The translations under genes and the position numbers were made by a program. Of a DNA stretch of 12,145 nucleotides, positions 6,753-12,145 are shown piece by piece. Position 1 is the first letter of the stretch. Each line of letters opens with the position of its first letter. The notes below the pieces were generated by a model that had not been told where the DNA came from, did not search any database, and saw only the letters and a program-made list of their open reading frames with translations. Source of the DNA: an uncultured Lachnospiraceae bacterium (lineage in GTDB: Bacteria; Bacillota; Clostridia; Lachnospirales; Lachnospiraceae); NCBI GenBank assembly GCA_902766655.1, contig CACXEL010000077.1, forward strand, positions 1 through 12,145, written 5' to 3'.

Positions 6753-7010
6753 ATGAAAAAGAAAAAGGTAATTGGCTTTGTCAGTAAGTATTTTCTTACT
6801 GAAGATATATTATCTTTTACTTATGAACTCGATATGAAAAGATTTCCAACAATTGGTGAATCCTTTGTTCATTTTCTGTTCATAAAATGTTATAATTCCT
6901 CCCACGAATGCTTCGGACGGCAGGATTTCCCGTCGAAAGATTCATATAAGTGCCTTTCGGTGCACGGAAGAGATCAGATCCTGTTGCAGGTCTTCATTTT
7001 ACCCACATGA
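6753..7010 (+). CDS. Possible small protein, unrecognised; may be spurious
   Basis: An AT-rich frame of 85 codons starts MKKKKVIGFVSKYFLTEDIL and ends HGRDQILLQVFILPT. No family or motif is recognised; it has no clear membrane segment and four cysteines. In its favour, AGGAG (6727-6731) lies upstream with a 6-bp TCCGCC/GGCGGA hairpin (6733-6748) between it and the ATG, which could fold the two close together, and the stop codon touches the terminator at 7010. Against it, codon use is unlike the neighbours, a good TATAAT promoter box lies inside the frame, and a CAGTAAG/CTTACTG palindrome (6782-6801) crosses its start. The alternative is that the second half is a small RNA gene. Confidence 0.25.
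   Translation: MKKKKVIGFVSKYFLTEDILSFTYELDMKRFPTIGESFVHFLFIKCYNSSHECFGRQDFPSKDSYKCLSVHGRDQILLQVFILPT
6868..6896 (+). promoter_or_regulatory. Candidate promoter inside the AT-rich segment
   Basis: TTCATT (6868-6873), a 17-bp spacer and a perfect TATAAT (6891-6896) would start plus-strand transcription near 6903. The -35 is weak, three of six. The segment is AT-rich, so a chance match is possible. Confidence 0.45.
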
Positions 7011-7051
7011 AAAGTCCGTTCGGTATACCGGATATACCGAACGGACTTTTT
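6903..7051 (+). ncRNA. Candidate small RNA of about 150 nt, no known family
   Basis: The predicted transcript runs from the promoter to a strong terminator, with no gene downstream on the same strand. It can form GACGG/CCGTC (6916-6934), GTGC/GCAC (6950-6965) and AGA-CCTG/CAGG-TCT (6976-6993) hairpins before the terminator stem. Features of SRP RNA, RNase P RNA, tmRNA or 6S RNA were not recognised. It overlaps the end of the doubtful ORF at 6753-7010; probably only one of the two is real. Confidence 0.35.
7010..7051. terminator. Strong bidirectional terminator between lysC and the AT-rich segment
   Basis: An 18-bp perfect stem (7010-7027 with 7033-7050) closes a 5-nt loop, CCGGA. Five T residues end the plus-strand transcript and four the minus-strand one. 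It lies 23 bp after the lysC stop and serves both converging units. Confidence 0.9.
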
Positions 7052-7074
7052 ATTCTTCGGTGTGAGCAGTACGA

Positions 7075-7563
7075 TCACATGGCGTGGGTCCGGCCAAGAT
7101 CGAAGGCTTCATGGATGGCGTTGGCTGCGCGCTCGCAGTCATCCTCGTTGATGAGAACAGTGACGCGGATCTCGGAGGTGGAAATCATGTTGATGTTGAT
7201 GTCCTCATTGTAAAGGGCCTCGAACATCTTGGCCGCGACGCCCGGATTGGACATCATGCCGGCACCGACTATGGAGACCTTGGCGACGTTCTTGTCGCAG
7301 GAAAGGGATTCGTAATTGAGTCTGGCCTTGTTGGCCTCGATGACGGCCACAGCCTCATCCACGTATTCATCCTCGCAGGTGAAGGAAATGTCCTTGGTCC
7401 CTTCGCGTCCGATGGACTGCAGGATCACGTCCACATTGATCTTCGCCTTGGCCAGGACATCGAAAAGCCTGAATGCGACCCCGGGGCGGTCCTTGAGACC
7501 CATCACAGAGACACGGTCTGCATTTTTGTCGATGGCGACACCGCTGATTAACATTCTTTCCAC
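7075..7563 (-). CDS. lysC: Probable aspartokinase beta subunit from an internal lysC start
   Basis: Within lysC, AAGGAGG (7572-7578) lies exactly 8 nt before an in-frame GTG at codon 245. Starting there gives a 162-residue protein beginning with VERMLISGVAIDKNADRVS, that is, both ACT domains without the kinase. Bacillus aspartokinase II and the Corynebacterium enzyme are known to make such a beta subunit from an in-frame start at the corresponding place, giving an alpha2beta2 enzyme. The ribosome binding site is better than that of full-length lysC. The start is seen; its use is inferred by analogy. ATG at codon 248 is a less well spaced alternative. Confidence 0.65.
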   Translation of the reverse strand: MERMLISGVAIDKNADRVSVMGLKDRPGVAFRLFDVLAKAKINVDVILQSIGREGTKDISFTCEDEYVDEAVAVIEANKARLNYESLSCDKNVAKVSIVGAGMMSNPGVAAKMFEALYNEDININMISTSEIRVTVLINEDDCERAANAIHEAFDLGRTHAM

Positions 7564-8295
7564 AGTTACTTCCTCCTTGACCATGGTTCCTTCGGAATAA
7601 TTGAGACTGGAGCGGACGACTAGCTTGACCCCGTATTTCTTGGCCATTTCCACGGAGCGATTGTGGAGGACACCGGCACCCAGGGTGGCCAGGTCCAGCA
7701 TCTCGTCGTAGGTGATCTCCTTGAGCTTGCGGGCAGTCGGAACGATGCGCGGGTCGGCCGTATAGACGCCGTCCACGTCCGTGTAGATCTCACAGGCATC
7801 CGCATGAAGGGCGGCCGCCAGAGCTACCGCGGTCGTATCGGAGCCGCCGCGTCCCAGCGTGGTGTAGTCATCATACTTGTTGATGCCCTGGAAGCCCGTC
7901 ACGATGACGATCTTCCTGTCCTCCAGTTCATGGAGGATGCGCTCGCGGTCGATCCGCTTCAGGCGGGCGTTGCCGTAGGTGCTGGTTGTGTGCATGGCGA
8001 TCTGGTAGGCGTTCAGGGATACAGCACGCACGCCCAGGGCATCCATGGCCATACCCATCATGGCGACAGAGACCTGTTCACCGGTGGTCATCAGCATGTC
8101 AAGCTCACGCTTGGGCGGCTTGGGGTTCACCTCATGAGCCAGCTTGATGAGATCATCCGTCGTCTTTCCCATAGCCGAAAGCACGACCACGATGTCGTTT
8201 CCTTTATTATAGTCCTCAACACAGCGTCTCGCGACGTTCATGATCCGTTCCGGCGTGCCGACCGAGGTCCCGCCGAATTTTTTCACAATCAACAT
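7075..8295 (-). CDS. lysC: Aspartokinase, monofunctional, with tandem ACT domains
   Basis: The enzyme phosphorylates aspartate to aspartyl-4-phosphate, the entry step to lysine, threonine and methionine (and diaminopimelate for the wall). The 406-residue protein has the kinase domain at about 1-240: KFGGTSVG (6-13), TTGEQVS (70-76), GRGGSDTTAVALA (148-160) and DVDGVYTADPR (173-183). Two ACT domains follow (about 255-330 and 335-406), the usual site of amino-acid feedback inhibition. MLIVKKFGG is chosen as start because the family begins there; AGGAG lies 12 nt upstream, and an in-frame 22-residue extension is not conserved-looking. The gene follows hom after 157 bp. No lysine riboswitch was recognised in that gap. 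Which amino acid inhibits it cannot be read from the sequence. Confidence 0.95.
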   Translation of the reverse strand: MLIVKKFGGTSVGTPERIMNVARRCVEDYNKGNDIVVVLSAMGKTTDDLIKLAHEVNPKPPKRELDMLMTTGEQVSVAMMGMAMDALGVRAVSLNAYQIAMHTTSTYGNARLKRIDRERILHELEDRKIVIVTGFQGINKYDDYTTLGRGGSDTTAVALAAALHADACEIYTDVDGVYTADPRIVPTARKLKEITYDEMLDLATLGAGVLHNRSVEMAKKYGVKLVVRSSLNYSEGTMVKEEVTVERMLISGVAIDKNADRVSVMGLKDRPGVAFRLFDVLAKAKINVDVILQSIGREGTKDISFTCEDEYVDEAVAVIEANKARLNYESLSCDKNVAKVSIVGAGMMSNPGVAAKMFEALYNEDININMISTSEIRVTVLINEDDCERAANAIHEAFDLGRTHAM

Positions 8296-8365
8296 TCCTG
8301 ATACTGTCTCCTCTCCAGCCCCGGTACCCGAATAAAAATGAAGCCAGGCCGGGAAATACATCCTC

Positions 8366-8388
8366 GGATCCCCGTTCTGCGGAGACCC
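8366..8388 (-). other. Hairpin in the hom-lysC gap
   Basis: On the minus strand GGGTCTCCG pairs with CGGGGATCC over 9 bp (two G-U pairs) around a 5-nt loop, CAGAA. No T run follows, so it is not an intrinsic terminator. The 157-bp gap otherwise shows only short GC-rich stems; it does not resemble a lysine riboswitch or T-box. Confidence 0.35.
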
Positions 8389-8452
8389 GGGCCCCCAAAA
8401 AGGAACGAGGGTCTATCTGTGTGCGCCCCTTCACAGGGCGTTCATCTGCTTT

Positions 8453-9655
8453 TTATGCTCTGCGGATACACTTGAGGATCTTCCTGGTCCCCGAAGCGAT
8501 TACCCGGAAAGCGGCCTCGGTCATGACCTCTGTCATCACGCCGATCTCACCCGGCATATCCGGGAGGACCACCGTCGGCACGTCCCCGAAGACCTCAGCA
8601 GCCTCGGCCTTTGTGCCTGCGAAGCGGACGAAGAAGGCGTGGGGGACGTCGTCCGTGGACAGAAGCTCCGTCTCCTCGCTGGACCAGTCGGAGAGAATGG
8701 TCCTGCCGAGATGTCTGGCAGCCGTCACCACGTCTCCGGCGACGGCGGAAGCGGTCGGCATTCTGCCGGCGCCGCTGCCGTAGAACATGCCATCGCCCAG
8801 GGCATTTCCGTGGACACAGATCGCGTTCAGAACGCCGTCCACGTGATAGAGCATATTGTCGGAGCCAACCAGCATGGGCGCCACCATGGCCCAGATACCT
8901 TCCTCGGTGCGTTTGGAGCAAGCCAGGAGCTTGATCTTAAGACCCATGGCACGCGCGTAGGCGATGTCCTCGGTCTCGACGGCACTGATGCCCTCCGTAT
9001 AGATATTCCGGTAGGAAATGTGCTTATGGTAAGCCATCGTAGAGAGGATGGCCAGCTTTCTCTGGGCGTCATGCCCCTCGATGTCCGCCTCCGGATGGAG
9101 CTCGGCAAAGCCCTTGGCCTGTGCCTCCCGGAGAGCCGTCTCGAAAGCGGTGCCGCTCTCCGCCATCTGGGTCAGGATGTAGTTGGTCGTTCCGTTCACG
9201 ATACCGGTGACCGACTCGATCTCGTCAGCGGTCAGAGCGTTATCCAGCGCATGGATGATGGGGATACCGCCCCCGCAGCTGGCCTCAAAGAGGTAATTGA
9301 TATTCTTCTCCCTGGCGATCTCCCTGAGTTCAACACCGTGCTCGGCGACCAGCTCCTTGTTGGAGGTGCAGACGCTCTTGCCGGCAAGCAGGGCACTCTT
9401 CGTGAACTGGTAGGCGGGCCTTAAGCCGCCCATGGTCTCGACGACGATGGATACCTCCGGGTCGTCCAGGATGTCCTGATAATTGTGGGTCAGGACCTCC
9501 ATGACCGGGTCGCCGGGGAACTCGCGGAGGTCCAGGACGTACTTGACCCGGATCTCATCTCCCGCCCGGCGGGCAATGGCATCAGCGTTCATAGTGAGCA
9601 CCTGGTAAACGCCGGCACCGACCGTTCCGTAACCTAAAATGGAAGCGTAAATCAT
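8453..9655 (-). CDS. hom: Homoserine dehydrogenase
   Basis: The enzyme reduces aspartate semialdehyde to homoserine with NAD(P)H, the branch step to threonine and methionine. The 400-residue protein shows a Rossmann nucleotide-binding motif GYGTVGAGV (8-16), the catalytic-lysine segment CTSNKELVA (96-104, Lys100), FEASCGGGIPI (123-133), GIVNGTTNYIL (151-161) and GHDAQRKLAIL (194-204). The last 60 or so residues form a short, divergent ACT-like domain. MIYASILGYG is chosen as start because CGGAG lies 8 nt upstream; in-frame ATG codons at 9682, 9676 and 9673 have no such site. It lies 84 bp after prfB and precedes lysC, so the two pathway genes are probably cotranscribed, perhaps by readthrough from prfB. 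Confidence 0.95.
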   Translation of the reverse strand: MIYASILGYGTVGAGVYQVLTMNADAIARRAGDEIRVKYVLDLREFPGDPVMEVLTHNYQDILDDPEVSIVVETMGGLRPAYQFTKSALLAGKSVCTSNKELVAEHGVELREIAREKNINYLFEASCGGGIPIIHALDNALTADEIESVTGIVNGTTNYILTQMAESGTAFETALREAQAKGFAELHPEADIEGHDAQRKLAILSTMAYHKHISYRNIYTEGISAVETEDIAYARAMGLKIKLLACSKRTEEGIWAMVAPMLVGSDNMLYHVDGVLNAICVHGNALGDGMFYGSGAGRMPTASAVAGDVVTAARHLGRTILSDWSSEETELLSTDDVPHAFFVRFAGTKAEAAEVFGDVPTVVLPDMPGEIGVMTEVMTEAAFRVIASGTRKILKCIRRA

Positions 9656-9678
9656 GGCTTTAACTCCGTTCATCATGG

Positions 9679-9710
9679 GCACAGACGGGTCCCGGAGGAC
9701 CTGTCCGTGC
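9679..9710 (-). promoter_or_regulatory. Long hairpin in the prfB-hom gap
   Basis: A 32-nt hairpin with 14-base arms (one mismatch, one G-U pair) and a 4-nt loop, TCCG on the minus strand, lies 23 nt before the hom start codon. It has no T run. It could be an mRNA processing or stability element, or part of a leader control. No hom promoter is evident in the gap. Confidence 0.5.
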
Positions 9711-9739
9711 GTAACAGTTGCGTATATAGGCAGCGCGGC

Positions 9740-10889
9740 TTACCGGATGGCCACCGTGTCCGCAGCGGCCTCCCTGGCGCGTCCGCCCAGGGCCTCCCAC
9801 TTGAGGAAGGCGTTGATGAAGGGGTCGATCCCTCCGTCCAGGACCTTCTGGGCATTGGTCTGCTCCTCGCCGGTCCTGAGATCCTTGATCAGCTGATAGG
9901 GCTGCAGGAAATAGGACCTGATCTGGTTGCCCCAGGCGATCTCAGCGACCTTGCCGCGGATGTCGTCCAGCTTGTCCGCATTCTGCTGCTTTTTCAGCAT
10001 GAAGAGCTTGATCTTGAGTTCCTGGAAGGCCTTGTCCTTGTTCTGGAACTGAGACCGCTCGTTCTGGCAGGTGACCACGATGCCCGTCGGAAAATGCGTG
10101 ATCCGGATAGCCGAGGACGTCTTGTTGATGTGCTGGCCGCCGGCGCCGGAGGAGCGGTAGGTATCGATCCGGATGTCCTTGGGATCGATCTCGATGTCCA
10201 GGTCCTCCTCGATGTCCGGCATGACTTCGCAGGCCGAGAAGGAGGTCTGCCGCTTGCCGTTGGCATTGAAGGGGGAAATGCGGACAAGCCTGTGGACGCC
10301 GTGTTCTCCCTTCAAGAGGCCGTAGGCGTTCTCTCCGTTGACCTGGAAGGTGACGGATTTGAGACCTGCCTCATCGCCCTCGAGGAGGTCAAGCACCTCG
10401 ACGCTGAGCCCGTGGGCATCCGCCCACCGGGTATACATGCGGTAAAGCATGTTGGTCCAGTCCATAGCCTCGGTCCCGCCCGTACCCGCATGCAGCGTCA
10501 CGATGGCGTTGCAGCCATCGTACTCGCCGGCCAGAAGGGTCTTCAGACGGATCTTCTCGTAGCTCTCCTTAAAGTCGTTGAACATGGCCTGCACTTCAGG
10601 AACGATCTCCGGATCCGGCTCCTCGTCGGCCATCTCAATCATGTCCCGGATATCGTCCCGGGCCGCAACGAGGGCTGCGTAGCCGCTCACGTCGGCCTTG
10701 AGCGCAGCCAGCTCTTTTGTCTTCTTCTGAGCTGCCTCCGGATCATTCCAGATGGCCGCGTCCGCCATCAACCGGTCCAGCTCCTCGATTCGCTTTTCTT
10801 TTACAGCGAGGTTAAAGTGAATCCCTCATTTCAACTAAAGGTTCGTCGTAGGAATTCAGTTCGTATCTGATCGGATCTAACTCTACCAA
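9740..10889 (-). CDS. prfB: Peptide chain release factor 2, read by programmed +1 frameshift
   Basis: RF2 ends translation at UGA and UAA codons. The first 25 codons (10889-10815) start at TTG and encode VELDPIRYELNS after the initiator, ending RDSL, followed by in-frame TAA (10812-10814). Skipping one base (10814) enters the main frame at AAC (10813-10811) and continues NLAVKEKRIEEL to the stop at 9740. The joined product is 382 residues. Stop-recognition SPF falls at 205-207 and peptidyl-hydrolysis GGQ at 250-252, the same numbers as in E. coli RF2, which supports both the start and the shift. The start has GAGGGTGAG just upstream; a nearby ATG at 10908 is out of frame. Annotators that miss the shift would call a truncated gene from about 10771. 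The promoter is probably 11091-11119. Confidence 0.95.
10811..10827 (-). promoter_or_regulatory. prfB +1 frameshift site with UAA stop
   Basis: On the minus strand the shift codon CTT (10815-10817) is followed by TAA C, and a weak Shine-Dalgarno-like GAGGG (10823-10827) lies 5 nt upstream. In the classical site the stop is UGA and the upstream AGGGGG lies 3 nt from CUU. The codon position (stop as codon 26) is the classical one. Confidence 0.9.
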
Positions 10890-11085
10890 TAGTCTCACCC
10901 TCTTTCATGAATACGCCCTCTGTGATCGGCAGAGGGGGAAGGCAGCGCCGCCCCGACGAAGGCAGGCCGCCAGGCCGTCAGCTTCCGCGCAAAGCACGCG
11001 GATCCAAGCGGGAATGCCGTTCCGCGGACATCTCCCGCCTGCGGGCAGCCAGAAGAACTCACAGGCCGCCTGCAAAATTTAAACA
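10890..11085 (-). other. Long GC-rich leader of prfB
   Basis: The distance from the predicted transcription start (near 11084) to the prfB start codon is about 195 nt. The leader is much more GC-rich than its promoter and rich in short stems, for example CCCGC/GCGGG near 11033-11046. A 17-codon ORF beginning MSAERHSR could exist but has no well-spaced ribosome binding site. No known riboswitch was recognised. Confidence 0.4.
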
Positions 11086-11090
11086 GAAAC

Positions 11091-11119
11091 AATATACACA
11101 AAAAATCCCCGGTATGCAA
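11091..11119 (-). promoter_or_regulatory. Sigma-A-type promoter for prfB and probably hom-lysC
   Basis: On the minus strand, -35 TTGCAT (11114-11119), a 17-bp spacer and -10 TATATT (11091-11096) sit in an AT-rich island. It is the only good promoter seen between the pseudouridine synthase and lysC. Confidence 0.7.
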
Positions 11120-11128
11120 GGAAAGATG

Positions 11129-11181
11129 AAAAAAAGCTTCAAAGTTCACACCGGAGGGATAGTATCCTCCCGCACCGCTTT
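11129..11181 (-). terminator. Possible terminator of the pseudouridine synthase gene
   Basis: An inner hairpin GGAGGA/TCC-TCC with one bulge (11153-11170) lies inside an outer AAAGC/GCTTT pair (11177-11181 with 11133-11137), and the 3' arm runs into seven T residues (11129-11135). The base stem is short and the fold branched, so the call is tentative. Confidence 0.35.
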
Positions 11182-11213
11182 CTCCGCACAGTTGGCTGGT
11201 CCGGGTCGAAAAG

Positions 11214-12098
11214 TCACAGGAGCCGTGCCATATCCTCCGGTATCGGCGCCTCCACCCGGATCCGCTCCCCCGTGAAGGGCTGGTCGAATTCGGACACCGC
11301 CGCGTGCAGGGCGGTCCGCTCCATCCCAAAGGACCCTGCATGGCCGTAGAGGGCGTCCCCGACCAGGGGATGGCCGGTATGGCTCATGTGGACCCGGATC
11401 TGATGGGTCCGGCCGGTGGCGATCTCGAGCTCCACCAGGGCATATCCCTCGTACCGCTGCCGGACGCGGTAGAAGGTCAGGGCGTAGTCGCCGCCTTCAC
11501 GGGCGACCCGCTTCTGCATGTCCGTGAATTCCCGCTCGATGGGGAGCTCGATCCGGCCTTCATTTTCCTCGAAAACGCCCTCGCAGAGGGCCAGGTAGAG
11601 CTTGCGGCGCACACCGCGCTCGGACTGGCGGGTCAGGATGGCCACCGCGCTCCGGCTCTTCCCGAAGCAGATTACGCCGCTGGTCTCCTTGTCCAGCCGC
11701 CCGGCGACGCGGCACTCATGGGGCTCCCCCTTTTCATTAAAGTAGTGAGCCAGATAGTTGGCCATCGTGTCGGAAAAATGGCCGTGGGATGGGTGAACGC
11801 AAAGCCCCGCCGGCTTGTTCAGGCAGATGAGGTCCTCGTCCTCGTACAGGACCTCCAGGGGGCCGGGCACAGGGTAGATCCGCTCGCTTGGCCCGTCATC
11901 CAGCCGGATCTCGACCAGGTCGCCGGGGACAAGGACCCGGCTCACCCGGACCTCCTCGCCGTTGACCGTGATGCCTCTTTCCGTGATGAACTTGGCCCGG
12001 GCCACGTCGTGCCCCACCAGGTGGTAATGGCGGACCATGATATCCCGGACAGTCCGCCCCTCGTCCGAGGGCAGGGCCGTGTAGGTCAGCGTCCTCAC
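11214..12098 (-). CDS. RluA-family 23S rRNA pseudouridine synthase
   Basis: The enzyme isomerises uridine to pseudouridine in RNA, in this family usually 23S rRNA. The 294-residue protein has an N-terminal S4-like RNA-binding domain (about 14-70) and the RluA catalytic domain (about 82-290). LNKPAGLCVHP (93-103), the catalytic loop GRLDKETSG (133-141, Asp136), and GRTHQIRVHM (229-238) are intact. The usual His of HRLD is replaced by Gly. The layout fits the RluC/RluD branch, but the target uridines cannot be assigned. The start is GTG, with AGGGAG 8 nt upstream; its first bases overlap the TGA of the preceding gene (GTGA), so the two are probably translationally coupled. Confidence 0.92.
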   Translation of the reverse strand: MRTLTYTALPSDEGRTVRDIMVRHYHLVGHDVARAKFITERGITVNGEEVRVSRVLVPGDLVEIRLDDGPSERIYPVPGPLEVLYEDEDLICLNKPAGLCVHPSHGHFSDTMANYLAHYFNEKGEPHECRVAGRLDKETSGVICFGKSRSAVAILTRQSERGVRRKLYLALCEGVFEENEGRIELPIEREFTDMQKRVAREGGDYALTFYRVRQRYEGYALVELEIATGRTHQIRVHMSHTGHPLVGDALYGHAGSFGMERTALHAAVSEFDQPFTGERIRVEAPIPEDMARLL

Positions 12099-12145
12099 AG
12101 CTCGTACTCCCTGATCTCGCAGTTGGAGATGAACCAGCTGACCAG
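12095..12145 (-). CDS. C-terminal end of an unidentified gene
   Basis: The last 16 codons of a minus-strand frame, ending in CEIREYEL and TGA, enter from the right edge. The stop overlaps the GTG start of the pseudouridine synthase, which is the main reason to believe it is a real gene end. Too little is present to identify the product. Confidence 0.6.
   Translation of the reverse strand: MVSWFISNCEIREYEL

Noticed and set aside
8296-8452. Lysine riboswitch or T-box ahead of lysC
   Set aside because: The gap has only short GC-rich stems, and no lysine-riboswitch core or T-box AGGGTGGNACCGCG-like sequence was found on the minus strand. The prfB-hom gap also lacks them.
9707-10870. 387-codon plus-strand ORF opposite prfB
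   Set aside because: It is the complement of a well-identified RF2 gene; no ribosome binding site or protein features support it.

Overview
The window suggests a moderately GC-rich member of the Clostridia, perhaps Lachnospiraceae-like. The evidence is strong AGGAGG-type ribosome binding sites, a MecA adaptor, a DivIVA-domain protein, a membrane-anchored YaaH/YdhD-like GH18 protein and a small 2[4Fe-4S] ferredoxin. The placement is inferred from gene content only. Almost all genes lie on the minus strand. The ferredoxin, and perhaps one small ORF or RNA, lie on the plus strand.

From right to left, in the direction of minus-strand transcription: the last codons of an unidentified gene overlap the start of an RluA-family pseudouridine synthase (11214-12098). 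A well-formed promoter (11091-11119) and a GC-rich leader of about 195 nt then precede prfB (9740-10889). prfB encodes release factor 2 and is read through a programmed +1 frameshift, with UAA as the in-frame stop. Next come hom (homoserine dehydrogenase) and lysC (aspartokinase), two steps of the aspartate pathway. lysC has an internal ribosome binding site that probably yields a separate regulatory beta subunit. No lysine riboswitch or T-box was recognised ahead of either gene.

The stretch 6363-7074 is accessory sequence. It holds the ferredoxin terminator, two tandem 87/88-bp palindromic repeats, a 23-bp perfect inverted repeat and an AT-rich segment. The AT-rich segment carries either a small ORF or a small RNA and ends at a strong bidirectional terminator. 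Left of it, the ferredoxin (6192-6362, plus) and mecA (5154-5891, minus) diverge from a shared region with a good promoter for each and an 8-bp inverted repeat between them. The mecA leader can form a hairpin over a Shine-Dalgarno sequence.

The 723-bp gap 4431-5153 contains no recognisable gene. It holds a terminator-like hairpin with a 28-nt loop and then a promoter for the next operon. That operon runs GH18-like protein, DivIVA-domain coiled-coil protein, Sua5 (tRNA t6A synthesis), upp (uracil salvage, cut by the window edge). The first two genes point to the cell envelope or cell poles; the last two are housekeeping. No complete new system is evident. The points most worth checking are the UAA-type prfB frameshift site, the lysC internal start, the long 11-residue-repeat coiled coil, the repeat cluster and the candidate small RNA.
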